Shown: one piece after another, positions 47,201 to 60,800 of the stretch
How positions within the stretch are numbered: position 1 is the stretch's first letter
Layout of the letters: each line of letters opens with the position of its first letter
Assembly: GCF_026212465.1 (NCBI RefSeq)
Contig: NC_080056.1
Location: 24,214,146 to 24,278,145 of the forward strand
Origin: Amaranthus tricolor
Taxonomy: Eukaryota; Streptophyta; Magnoliopsida; Caryophyllales; Amaranthaceae
DNA length: 64,000 nt
Reading direction: 5' to 3'
The notes under the pieces: model-generated
Seen by the model: only the letters and a program-made list of their open reading frames with translations
The model's database searches: none
Told to the model about the DNA's origin: nothing
Position numbers and translations under genes: made by a program

Positions 47201-50200
47201 TAATTTCTATCATATGACAATGATTTTCAATTCGAACCACTTCAACACAATAATATATACCAAATAGTGTTGCGAGGTGAGTTTCGCGAAAAAAAAAACC
47301 AAGTTTAAGCTACTTTATGCGTGAAATTGCCAAAAAAGATTAAATACGTATAAAATAGCAACTTAACACGTAATTTCTAGCATATGACTATGATTATCAT
47401 TTCTAACCACTTCAACAAAATAATATATACCAATTAGTGTTGTGTGCCAAGTTTCGTGCAAAACAAACCAAGTTTAAGCTACTTTATACGCGAAAGAACC
47501 AAAAAATTTTAAAACGCATAGAATCGCAAATTAAATCGTAATTTGTAGCATATGACTATGATTTTTAATCCTAACCACTTCAATAAAATAATATTTACGA
47601 AATAGTGTTGTGGGCAATGTTTCGTGCAAAACAAACCAAGTTTAAGCAACTTTATGCGCGAAAGTGCCAAAAAAGCATAAAAACGCATAAAATCGCAACT
47701 TAACTCCTAATCTCTAGCATATGATAATAATTATTCTATTCTAACCACTTTAACACGATAATATATACCAAATTGTGTTGTGTGCCAAGTTTGGTGCAAA
47801 ACAAACCTAGATTATGCGCGAAAGTTCCAAAAAAGTTTAAAATCGTATAAAATCGCAAATTAATACGTAATTTGTAGCATATGACTATGATTTTCAATCC
47901 TAACCACATCAATAGAATAATATTTACAAAATAGTATTGTGGGCCAAGTTTCTTGCGAAAGAAACCAAGTTTAAGCAACTTTATGCGTGAAAGTGCCAAA
48001 AAAGCTTAAAAACGCATTAAATCGCAACTTAGCTCGTAATTTTTAGCATATGAATATGATTTTCAATTCTAACCACTTCAACAGAATAAGATATACTAAA
48101 TAGTGTAGTGTGCAAAGTTTCGTGCAAAACAAACCAAGTTTGAGATACTTTCTTTGCAAAAGTGGCAAAAAAGCTTAAAAACACATAAAATCGCAACTTA
48201 ACACGTAATTTCTAGCATATGACTATGATTTTCAATTCTAACCACTTCAACAGAATGAGATATACTAAATAGTGTAGTGTGCAAAGTTTCGTGCAAAACA
48301 AACCAAGTTTAAGCTACTTTATGCGCGAAAGTGCCAAAAAAGATTAAAAACGCATAAAATCGCAACTAAACACGTAAATTCTAGCATATGACTATGATTT
48401 TCATTTCTAACCACTTTAGCACAATAATATATAACAATTAGTGTTGTGTGCCAAGTTCCGTGCAAAACAAACCAAGTTTAAGCAACTCTATGCGCGAAAG
48501 TGCCAAAAAGTCTTAAAAACGCATAAAATCGCAACTTAACTCGTAATTTCTAGCATATGATAATGATTATTCAATTCTAAAAACTTGAAAACAATAATAT
48601 ATACCAAATAGTCATGTGTGCCAAGTTTCGTGCAAAACAAATCAAGATTAAACTACTTTATGCGCGAAAGTGTCGAAAATGCTTAAAAACGCATAAAATC
48701 GCAACTTAACACGTAATTTCTAGCATATGACTATGATTTTAAATTCTATCCACTTCAACAGAATTGTATATACCAAAAAGTGTTGTGTGACACGTTTCGT
48801 GCAAAAGAAACCAAGTTTGAGCTACTTTATGCGTGAAAGTACCAAAAAAGCTTAAAAACGCATAAAATCGCAAATTAACACGTAATTTCTAGCATATGAC
48901 TACGATTTTCAATTCTAACCATTTCAACAGAATATTATTTACAAAATAGTGTTATGTGCCAGGCTTTGTGCAAAACAACCCAAGTTTGAGCTACTTAATG
49001 CGCGAGAGTGCCAAAAAGCATAAAAACGCATCAAATCGTAACTTAACACGTAATTTCTATCATATGACAATGATTTTCAATTCGAACCACTTCAACACAA
49101 TAATATATACCAAATAGTGTTGCGAGGTGAGTTTCGCGAAAAAAAAAACCAAGTTTAAGCTACTTTATGCGTGAAATTGCCAAAAAAGATTAAATACGTA
49201 TAAAATAGCAACTTAACACGTAATTTCTAGCATATGACTATGATTATCATTTCTAACCACTTCAACAAAATAATATATACCAATTAGTGTTGTGTGCCAA
49301 GTTTCGTGCAAAACAAACCAAGTTTAAGCTACTTTATACGCGAAAGAACCAAAAAATTTTAAAACGCATAGAATCACAAATTAAATCGTAATTTGTAGCA
49401 TATGACTATGATTTTTAATCCTAACCACTTCAATAAAATAATATTTACGAAATAGTGTTGTGGGCAATGTTTCGTGCAAAACAAACCAAGTTTAAGCAAC
49501 TTTATGCGCGAAAGTGCCAAAAAAGCATAAAAACGCATAAAATCGCAACTTAACTCCTAATCTCTAGCATATGATAATAATTATTCTATTCTAACCACTT
49601 TAACACGATAATATATACCAAATTGTGTTGTGTGCCAAGTTTGGTGCAAAACAAACCTAGATTATGCGCGAAAGTTCCAAAAAAGTTTAAAATCGTATAA
49701 AATCGCAAATTAATACGTAATTTGTAGCATATGACTATGATTTTCAATCCTAACCACATCAATAGAATAATATTTACGAAATAGTATTGTGGGCCAAGTT
49801 TCTTGCGAAAGAAACCAAGTTTAAGCAACTTTATGCGTGAAAGTGCCAAAAAAGCTTAAAAACGCATTAAATCGCAACTTAGCTCGTAATTTTTAGCATA
49901 TGACTATGATTTTCAATTCTAACCACTTCAACAGAATAAGATATACTAAATAGTGTAGTGTGCAAAGTTTCGTGCAAAACAAACCAAGTTTGAGATACTT
50001 TCTTTGCAAAAGTGGCAAAAAAGCTTAAAAACACATAAAATCGCAACTTAACACGTAATTTCTAGCATATGACTATGATTTTCAATTCTAACCACTTCAA
50101 CAGAATGAGATATACTAAATAGTGTAGTGTGCAAAGTTTCGTGCAAAACAAACCAAGTTTGAACTACTTTATGCGCGAAAGTGCCAAAAAAGCTTAAAAA

Positions 50201-53200
50201 CGCATAAAATCGTAAATTAACACATAATTTCTAGCATATGACTATGATTTTAATTTCTAACCACTTCAACAGAATAATATTTATGAAATAGTGTTATGTG
50301 CTAAGTTTCGTACAAAACAAACCAAGTTTAAGCTATTTTATGCGCGAAAGTACCAAAAAAGCTTAAAAATGCATAAAATCGCAACTTAACACGTAATTTC
50401 TAGCATATGACTATGATTTTAATTTCTAACCACTTCAACAGACTAAGATATACTAAATAGTGTAGTGTGCAAGGTTTCGTGCAAAACCAACGAAGTTTGA
50501 ACTACTTTATGCGCGAAAGTGCCAAAAAAGCTTCAAAACGCATAAAATCGTAAATTAACACGTAATTTCTAGCATATGACTATGATTTTAAATTCTAACC
50601 ACTTCAACAGAATAATATTTACGAAATTGTGTTATGTTCTAAGTTTCGTGCAAAACAAACCAAGTTTAAGGTACTTAATGCGCTAAAGTGCCAAAAAAGC
50701 TTTAAAACGCATAAAATCGTAACATAACACGTAATTTCTAGCATATGACTATGATTTTCAATTCTAACCACTTCAGAAAAATAATATATACCAAATAGTG
50801 TTGTGTGCTAAGTTTTGTGCAAAACAAACCAAGTTTAAGCTACTTTATGCGCGAAAGTTCCAAAAAATTTTAAAACGCATAAAATCGCAAATTAACACGT
50901 AATTTGTAGCATATGACTATGATTTTAAATTCTAACCACTTTAGCAGATTAATATTTACGAAATAGTGTTGTGGGCCAAGTTTCGTGTAAAACAAACCAA
51001 GTTTAAGCAACTTTATGCGCGAAGGTGCCAAAAAAGAAAAAAACGCATAAAATCGCAACTTCACTCCTAATCTCTAGCATATGATAATAATTATTCAATT
51101 CTAACCACTTCAACACAATAATATATACCAAATTGTGTTGTGTGCCATGTTTGGTGCAAAACAATCCTAGTTTATGCTACTTTATGCGCGAAAGTGCCAA
51201 AAAAGTTTAAAATCGCATAAAATCGCAAATTAACACGTATTTGTAGCATATGACTATGATTTTCAATCCTAACAACTTCAATAGAATAATATTTACGAAA
51301 TAGTGTTGTGGGCCAAGCTTCGTGCAAAACAAACCAAGTTTAAGCAACTTTATGCGTGAAAGTGCCAAAAAAGCTTAAAAACGCATTAAATCGCAAATTA
51401 GCTCGTAATTTTTAGCATATGATAATGATTATTAAATTCTAACAACTTCAACACAATAATATATACAAAATAATGATGTGTGCCAAGTTTTGGGCAAATC
51501 AAATCAAGTTTAAACTACTTTCTGTGCGAAAGTGCCAAAAAAGCTTAAAAACGCATAAAATCACAGCTTGACACGTAATTTCCAGCATATGACTATTATT
51601 TTCAATTCTAACCACTTCAACAGAATAAGATATACAAAATAGTGTAGTGTGCAAAGTTTCGTGCAAAACAAACCAAGTTTGAGCTACTTTATGCGCGAAA
51701 GTGCCAAAAAAGCTTAAAAACGCATAAAATCGCAAATTAACACGTAATTTCTAACATATGACTACCATTATAAATTCTAACCACTTCAACAAAATAATAT
51801 TTACGAAATAGTTTTTTGTGCCAGGTTTTTGCAAAACAAACCAAGTTTGAGCTACTTTATGCGCGAAAGTGCCAAAAAGCATAAAAACACATAAAATCGT
51901 AACTTAACACGTAATTTCTACCATATGACAATGATATTCAATTCTAACCACTTCAACGCAATAACATATACCAAATAGTGTTGCGAGGCGAGTTTCTCGC
52001 AAAACAAACCAAGTTTAAGCTACTTTATGCGTGAAAGTGCCAAAAAAGATTAAAACAGTATAAAATCCCAACTTAACACGTAATTTCTAGCGTATGACTA
52101 TGATTTTAATTTCTAACCACTTCAACAAAATAATATATACCAATTAGTGTTGTCTGCCAAGTTTCTTGCAAAACAAACCATGTTTAAGCTACTTTATACG
52201 CGAAAGTACCAAAAAATTTTAAAACGCATAGAATCGCAAATTAACTCGTAATTTGTAGCATATGACAATAATTTTCAATTCTAACCACTTCAACAGAATA
52301 ATATTTACGAAATAGGGTTGTGGGCCAAGTTTCGTGCAAAACAAACCAAGTTTAAGCAACTTTATGCGCGAAAGTGCTAAAAAATCTTTAAAATGCATAA
52401 AATCGAAACTTAACTCGTAATTTCTAGCATATGATAATGATTATTAAATTATAAAAACTTCAACACAATAATATATACCAAATAGTGCAGTGTGCAAAGT
52501 TTCGTGAAAAACAAACCAAGTTTAAACTACTTTATGCGCGAAAGTGCTAAAAAAGCTTAAAAAGGCATAAAATCGCAACTTAACACGTAGTTTCTAGCAA
52601 ATGACTATGATTTTAATTTCTAACCACTTCAACAGAATAAGATATTCTAAATTGTGTAGTGTGCAAAGTTTCGTGCAAAACAAACCAAGTTTGAACCACT
52701 TTATACGCGAAAGTACAAAAAAATTTTAAAACGCATAGAATCGCAAATTAACACGTTATTTCTAGCATATGAATATGATTTTCAATTCTAACCACTTCAA
52801 CAGAATAATATTTACGAAATAGTGTTGTGGGCCATGTTTCGTGCAAAACAAACCAAATTTATGCAACTTTATGCGCGAAAGTGTTAAAAAATCTTTAAAA
52901 CGCATAAAATCGAAACTTAACTCGTAATTTCTAGCATATGATAATGATTATTCAACTAATACAACTTCAACACAATAATATATACCAAGTACTGATGTGT
53001 GCCAAGTTTCATGCAAAACAATCAAGTTAAAACTACTTAATGCGCGAAAGTGCCAAAAAAGCTTAAAAACGCATAAAATCGCAACTTAACACGTAATTTA
53101 TAGCATATGACTATGATTTTAATTTCTAACCACTTCAACAGAATAAGATATACTAAATAGTGTAGTGTGCAAAGTTTCGTGCAAAACAAACCAAGTTTGA

Positions 53201-53270
53201 ACTACTTTATGCGCAAAAGTGCCAAAAAAGCTTAAAAACGCATAAAATCGTAAATTAACACGTAATTTCT
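41201..53270. repeat. Satellite family B with a 5.07-kb higher-order repeat, two copies
   Basis: Copy 1 is 41201 to about 46272. Copy 2 is 46273 to about 53179, where the starting landmark (TTGAACTACTTTATGCGCAA) recurs a third time. The offset of 41201 to 46273 is 5,072 bp (30 monomers). Copy 2 is longer because it holds an extra 1.85-kb duplication. Copies differ by scattered substitutions. No gene is seen. Confidence 0.85.
46451..50150. repeat. 1,850-bp tandem duplication (11 monomers) inside the 5.07-kb repeat
   Basis: The sequence from 46451 recurs at 48301 with an exact 1,850-bp offset and very few differences. Both copies share an 11-bp deletion (near 47813 and 49663) that the equivalent site near 42735 lacks. 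The 1.85-kb duplication is therefore younger than the 5.07-kb one. Confidence 0.88.
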
Positions 53271-56200
53271 AGCATAAGACTACGATTTTAATTTCTAACC
53301 ACTTCAACAGAATAATATTTACGAAATTTCTAGCTTAAAAACGCATAAAATCGTAACTTAACACGTAATTTCTAGCTTATGACAATGATTTTTAAATCTA
53401 TCCACTTTAACAGAATAAGATATACTAAATAGTGTTGTTTGCCAAGTTTCGTGCAAAACAAACCAAGGTTCAGCCACTTTATGCGCGAAAGAGCCAAAAA
53501 GCTTAAAAACGCATAACATCGCAACATGACACGTAATTTCTAGCATATGACAATGATTTTAAATTCTAACTACTTCAACACAATAATATATACCAAAAAC
53601 TGTTGTGTGTAAAGTTTCGTGCAAAACTAACCAAGTTTAAGCAACTTTATGCCCGAAAGTGCTAAAAAAGCTTTAAAATGAATAAAATCGCAAATAAACA
53701 CGTAATTTTTAGCATATGACTACGATTTTCAATTCTCACCAATTCAATAGAATAATATTTACGAAATAGTGTTGTAGGCCAAGTTTCGTGCAAAACAAAC
53801 AAAGTTTAAGCAACTTTGTGCGCGAAAGTGCCAAAAAAGCTTTAAAACGCATAAAATCGCAACATAACTTCTAATTTCTAGCATATGATAATAATTATTC
53901 AATTCTAACCACTTCAACACAATAATATATACCAAATAGTGTTGTGCGCCAAGTTTCGTGAAAAACAAACCAAGTTTATGCTACTTTCGAAAGTGCCAAA
54001 AAAGTTTAAAATCGCATAAAATCGCAAATTAACACGTAATTTGTAGCATATGACAATGATATTTAATTCTAACCCCTTCAACAGAATAATATATACGAAA
54101 TAGTGTTGTGTGCTAGGTTTCTTGCAAAACAAACCAAGTTTAAGCAACTTTATGCGCGAAAGTGCCAAAAAAGCTTAAAAACGCATAAAATCGCAACTTA
54201 ACACGTAATTTCTAGCATATGGCTATGATTTTCAATTCTAAAAACTTCAACCGAATAAGATATACTAAATTGTGTTGTGTGGCAAGTTTGGTGCAAAACA
54301 AACCAAGTTTGAGCTACTTTATGCGCGAAAGTGCCAAAAGGCCTTGAAAACTCATAAAATCGCAAATTAACACGTAATTTCTAGCATATGACTACGATTT
54401 TCAATTCTAACCACTTCAACAGAATAATATTTATGAAATAGTGGTATGTGCCAGGCTTCGTGCAAAACAAACCAAGTTTGAGCTACTTTATGCGCCAAAG
54501 TGCCAAAAAGCTTAAATACGCATAAAATCGTAACTTAACACGTAATTTCTAGCTTATGACAATGATTTTTAAATCTATCCACTTTAACAGAATAAGATAT
54601 ACTAAATAGTGTTGTTTGCAAAGTTTCGTGCAAAACAAACCAAGGTTCAGCCACTTTATGCGCGAAAGAGCCAAAAAGCTTAAAAACGCATAACATCGCA
54701 ACATGACATGTAATTTCTAGCATATGACAATGATTTTAAATTCTAACTACTTCAACACAATAATATATACCAAAAACTGTTGTGTAAAGTTTCGTGCAAA
54801 ACTAACCAAGTTTAAGCAACTTTAAGCCCGAAAGTGCTAAAAAAGCTTTAAAATGAATAAAATCGCAAATAAACACGTAATTTTTAGCATATGACTACGA
54901 TTTTCAATTCTCACCAATTCAATAGAATAATATTTACGAAATAGTGTTGTAGGCCAAGTTTCGTGCAAAACAAACAAAGTTTAAGAAACTTTGTGCGCGA
55001 AAGTGCCAAAAAAGCTTTAAAACGCATAAAATCGCAACATAACTTCTAATTTCTAGCATATGATAATAATTATTCAATTCTAACCACTTCAACACAATAA
55101 TTTATACCAAATAGTGTTGTGCGCCAAGTTTCGTGAAAAACAAACCAAGTTTATGCTACTTTATGCGCGAAAGTGCCAAAAAAGTTTAAAATCGCATAAA
55201 ATCGCAAATTAACACGTAATTTGTAGCATATGACAATGATATTTAATTCTAACCCCTTCAACAGAATAATATATACGAAATAGTGTTGTGTGCTAGGTTT
55301 CTTGCAAAACAAACCAAGTTTAAGCAACTTTATGCGCGAAAGTGCCAAAAAAGCTTAAAAACGCATAAAATCGCAACATAACACGTAATTTCTAGCATAT
55401 GGCTATGATTTTCAATTCTAAAAACTTCAACCGAATAAGATATACTAAATTGTGTTGTGTGGCAAGTTTGGTGCAAAACAAACCAAGTTTGAGCTACTTT
55501 ATGCGCGAAAGTGCCAAAAGGCCTTAAAAACTCATAAAATCGCAAATTAACACGTAATTTCTAGCATAAGACTACGATTTTAATTTCTAACCACTTCAAC
55601 AGAATAATATTTACGAAATTTCTAGCTTAAAAACGCATAAAATCGTAACTTAACACGTAATTTCTAGCTTATGACAATGATTTTTAAATCTATCCACTTT
55701 AACAGAATAAGATATACTAAATAGTGTTGTTTGCCAAGTTTCGTGCAAAACAAACCAAGGTTCAGCCACTTTATGCGCGAAAGAGCCAAAAAGCTTAAAA
55801 ACGCATAACATCGCAACATGACACGTAATTTCTAGCATATGACAATGATTTTAAATTCTAACTACTTCAACACAATAATATATACCAAAAACTGTTGTGT
55901 GTAAAGTTTCGTGCAAAACTAACCAAGTTTAAGCAACTTTATGCCCGAAAGTGCTAAAAAAGCTTTAAAATGAATAAAATCGCAAATAAACACGTAATTT
56001 TTAGCATATGACTACGATTTTCAATTCTCACCAATTCAATAGAATAATATTTACGAAATAGTGTTGTAGGCCAAGTTTCGTGCAAAACAAACAAAGTTTA
56101 AGCAACTTTGTGCGCGAAAGTGCCAAAAAAGCTTTAAAACGCATAAAATCGCAACATAACTTCTAATTTCTAGCATATGATAATAATTATTCAATTCTAA

Positions 56201-57850
56201 CCACTTCAACACAATAATATATACCAAATAGTGTTGTGCGCCAAGTTTCGTGAAAAACAAACCAAGTTTATGCTACTTTCGAAAGTGCCAAAAAAGTTTA
56301 AAATCGCATAAAATCGCAAATTAACACGTAATTTGTAGCATATGACAATGATATTTAATTCTAACCCCTTCAACAGAATAATATATACGAAATAGTGTTG
56401 TGTGCTAGGTTTCTTGCAAAACAAACCAAGTTTAAGCAACTTTATGCGCGAAAGTGCCAAAAAAGCTTAAAAACGCATAAAATCGCAACTTAACACGTAA
56501 TTTCTAGCATATGGCTATGATTTTCAATTCTAAAAACTTCAACCGAATAAGATATACTAAATTGTGTTGTGTGGCAAGTTTGGTGCAAAACAAACCAAGT
56601 TTGAGCTACTTTATGCGCGAAAGTGCCAAAAGGCCTTGAAAACTCATAAAATCGCAAATTAACACGTAATTTCTAGCATATGACTACGATTTTCAATTCT
56701 AACCACTTCAACAGAATAATATTTATGAAATAGTGTTATGTGCCAGGCTTCGTGCAAAACAAACCAAGTTTGAGCTACTTTATGCGCCAAAGTGCCAAAA
56801 AGCTTAAATACGCATAAAATCGTAACTTAACACGTAATTTCTAGCTTATGACAATGATTTTTAAATCTATCCACTTTAACAGAATAAGATATACTAAATA
56901 GTGTTGTTTGCAAAGTTTCGTGCAAAACAAACCAAGGTTCAGCCACTTTATGCGCGAAAGAGCCAAAAAGCTTAAAAACGCATAACATCGCAACATGACA
57001 TGTAATTTCTAGCATATGACAATGATTTTAAATTCTAACTACTTCAACACAATAATATATACCAAAAACTGTTGTGTAAAGTTTCGTGCAAAACTAACCA
57101 AGTTTAAGCAACTTTAAGCCCGAAAGTGCTAAAAAAGCTTTAAAATGAATAAAATCGCAAATAAACACGTAATTTTTAGCATATGACTACGATTTTCAAT
57201 TCTCACCAATTCAATAGAATAATATTTACGAAATAGTGTTGTAGGCCAAGTTTCGTGCAAAACAAACAAAGTTTAAGAAACTTTGTGCGCGAAAGTGCCA
57301 AAAAAGCTTTAAAACGCATAAAATCGCAACATAACTTCTAATTTCTAGCATATGATAATAATTATTCAATTCTAACCACTTCAACACAATAATTTATACC
57401 AAATAGTGTTGTGCGCCAAGTTTCGTGAAAAACAAACCAAGTTTATGCTACTTTATGCGCGAAAGTGCCAAAAAAGTTTAAAATCGCATAAAATCGCAAA
57501 TTAACACGTAATTTGTAGCATATGACAATGATATTTAATTCTAACCCCTTCAACAGAATAATATATACGAAATAGTGTTGTGTGCTAGGTTTCTTGCAAA
57601 ACAAACCAAGTTTAAGCAACTTTATGCGCGAAAGTGCCAAAAAAGCTTAAAAACGCATAAAATCGCAACATAACACGTAATTTCTAGCATATGGCTATGA
57701 TTTTCAATTCTAAAAACTTCAACCGAATAAGATATACTAAATTGTGTTGTGTGGCAAGTTTGGTGCAAAACAAACCAAGTTTGAGCTACTTTATGCGCGA
57801 AAGTGCCAAAAGGCCTTAAAAACTCATAAAATCGCAAATTAACACGTAAT
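53270..57850. repeat. 2,292-bp duplication carrying a truncated-monomer junction
   Basis: A shortened monomer with the junction TTACGAAATTTCTAGCTTAA occurs at about 53322 and again at about 55611. Everything between recurs with a 2,292-bp offset (53374 to 55666, 54551 to 56843). The unit is two 7-mers, one of them shortened. Confidence 0.85.
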
Positions 57851-60800
57851 TTCTAGCATATGACTACGATTTTCAATTCTAACCACTTCAACAGAATAAT
57901 ATTTATGAAATAGTGTTATGTGCCAGGCTTCGTGCAAAACAAACCAAGTTTGAGCTACTTTATGCGCCAAAGTGCCAAAAAGCTTAAAAACGCATAAAAT
58001 CGTAACTTAACACGTAATTTCTAGCTTATGACAATGATTTTTAAATCTATCCACTTTAACAGAATAAGATATACTAAATAGTGTTGTTTGCCAAGTTTCG
58101 TGCAAAACAAACCAAGGTTCAGCCACTTTATGCGCGAAAGAGCCAAAAAGCTTAAAAACGCATAACATCGCAACATGACACGTAATTTCTAGTATATGAC
58201 AATGATTTTAAATTCTAACTACTTCAAAACAATAATATATACCAAAAACTGTTGTGTGTAAAGTTTCGTGCAAAACTAACCAAGTTTAAGCAACTTTATG
58301 CCCGAAAGTGCTAAAAAAGCTTTAAAATGAATAAAATCGCAAATAAACACGTAATTTTTAGCATATGACTACGATTTTCAATTCTCACCAATTCAATAGA
58401 ATAATATTTACGAAATAGTGTTGTAGGCCAAGTTTCGTGCAAAACAAACAAAGTTTAAGCAACTTTGTGCGCGAAAGTGCCAAAAAAGCTTTAAAACGCA
58501 TAAAATCGCAACATAACTTCTAATTTCTAGCATATGATAATAATTATTCAATTCTAACCACTTCAACACAATAATTTATACCAAATAGTGTTGTGCGCCA
58601 AGTTTCGTGAAAAACAAACCAAGTTTATGCTACTTTATGCGCGAAAGTGCCAAAAAAGTTTAAAATCGCATAAAATCGCAAATTAACACGTAATTTGTAG
58701 CATATGACAATGATATTTAATTCTAACCCCTTCAACAGAATAATATATACGAAATAGTGTTGTGTGCTAGGTTTCTTGCAAAACAAACCAAGTTTAAGCA
58801 ACTTTATGCGTGAAAGTGCCAAAAAAGCTTAAAAACGCATAAAATCGCAACATAACACGTAATTTCTAGCATATGGCTATGATTTTCAATTCTAAAAACT
58901 TCAACCGAATAAGATATACTAAATTGTGTTGTGTGGCAAGTTTGGTGCAAAACAAACCAAGTTTGAGCTACTTTATGCGCGAAAGTGCCAAAAGGCCTTA
59001 AAAACTCATAAAATCGCAAATTAACACGTAATTTCTAGCATATGACTACGATTTTCAATTCTAACCACTTCAACAGAATAATATTTATGAAATAGTGTTA
59101 TGTGCCAGGCTTCGTGCAAAACAAACCAAGTTTGAGCTACTTTATGCGCCAAAGTGCCAAAAAGCTTAAAAACGCATAAAATCGTAACTTAACACGTAAT
59201 TTCTAGCTTATGACAATGATTTTTAAATCTATCCACTTTAACAGAATAAGATATACTAAATAGTGTTGTTTGCCAAGTTTCGTGCAAAACAAACCAAGGT
59301 TCAGCCACTTTATGCGCGAAAGAGCCAAAAAGCTTAAAAACGCATAACATCGCAACATGACACGTAATTTCTAGTATATGACAATGATTTTAAATTCTAA
59401 CTACTTCAAAACAATAATATATACCAAAAACTGTTGTGTGTAAAGTTTCGTGCAAAACTAACCAAGTTTAAGCAACTTTATGCCCGAAAGTGCTAAAAAA
59501 GCTTTAAAATGAATAAAATCGCAAATAAACACGTAATTTTTAGCATATGACTACGATTTTCAATTCTCACCAATTCAATAGAATAATATTTACGAAATAG
59601 TGTTGTAGGCCAAGTTTCGTGCAAAACAAACAAAGTTTAAGCAACTTTGTGCGCGAAAATGCCAAAAAAGCTTTAAAACGCATAAAATCGCAACATAACT
59701 TCTAATTTCTAGCATATGATAATAATTATTCAATTCTAACCACTTCAACACAATAATATATACCAAATAGTGTTGTGCGCCAAGTTTCGTGAAAAACAAA
59801 CCAAGTTTATGCTACTTTATGCGCGAAAGTGTCAAAAAAGTTTAAAATCGCATAAAATCGCAAATTAACACGTAATTTGTAGCATATGACAATGATATTT
59901 AATTCTAACCCCTTCAAAAGAATAACATATACGAAATAGTGTTGTGTGCTAGGTTTCTTGCAAAACAAACCAAGTTTAAGCAACTTTATGCGCGAAAGTG
60001 CCAAAAAAGCTTAAAAACGCATAAAATCGCAACATAACACGTAATTTCTAGCATATGGCTATGATTTTCAATTCTAAAAACTTCAACCGAATAAGATATA
60101 CTAAATTGTGTTGTGTGGCAAGTTTGGTGCAAAACAAACCAAGTTTGAGCTACTTTATGCGCGAAAGTGCCAAAAGGCCTTAAAAACTCATAAAATCGCA
60201 AATTAACACGTAATTTCTAGCATATGACTACGATTTTCAATTCTAACCACTTCAACAGAATAATATTTATGAAATAGTGTTATGTGCCAGGCTTCGTGCA
60301 AAACAAACCAAGTTTGAGCTACTTTATGCGCCAAAGTGCCAAAAAGCTTAAAAACGCATAAAATCGTAACTTAACACGTAATTTCTAGCTTATGACAATG
60401 ATTTTTAAATCTATCCACTTTAACAGAATAAGATATACTAAATAGTGTTGTTTGCCAAGTTTCGTGCAAAACAAACCAAGGTTCAGCCACTTTATGCTGC
60501 GCAAAGAGCCAAAAAGCTTAAAAAACGCATAACATCGCAACATGACACGTAATTTCTAGCATATGACAATGATTTTAAATTCTAACTACTTCAACACAAT
60601 AATATATACCAAAAAACTGTTGTGTGTAAAGTTTCGTGCAAAACTAACCAAGTTTAAGCAACTTTATGCCCGAAAGTGCTAAAAAAGCTTTAAAATGAAT
60701 AAAATCGCAAATAAACACGTAATTTTTAGCATATGACTACGATTTTCAATTCTCACCAATTCAATAGAATAATATTTACGAAATAGTGTTGTAGGCCAAG

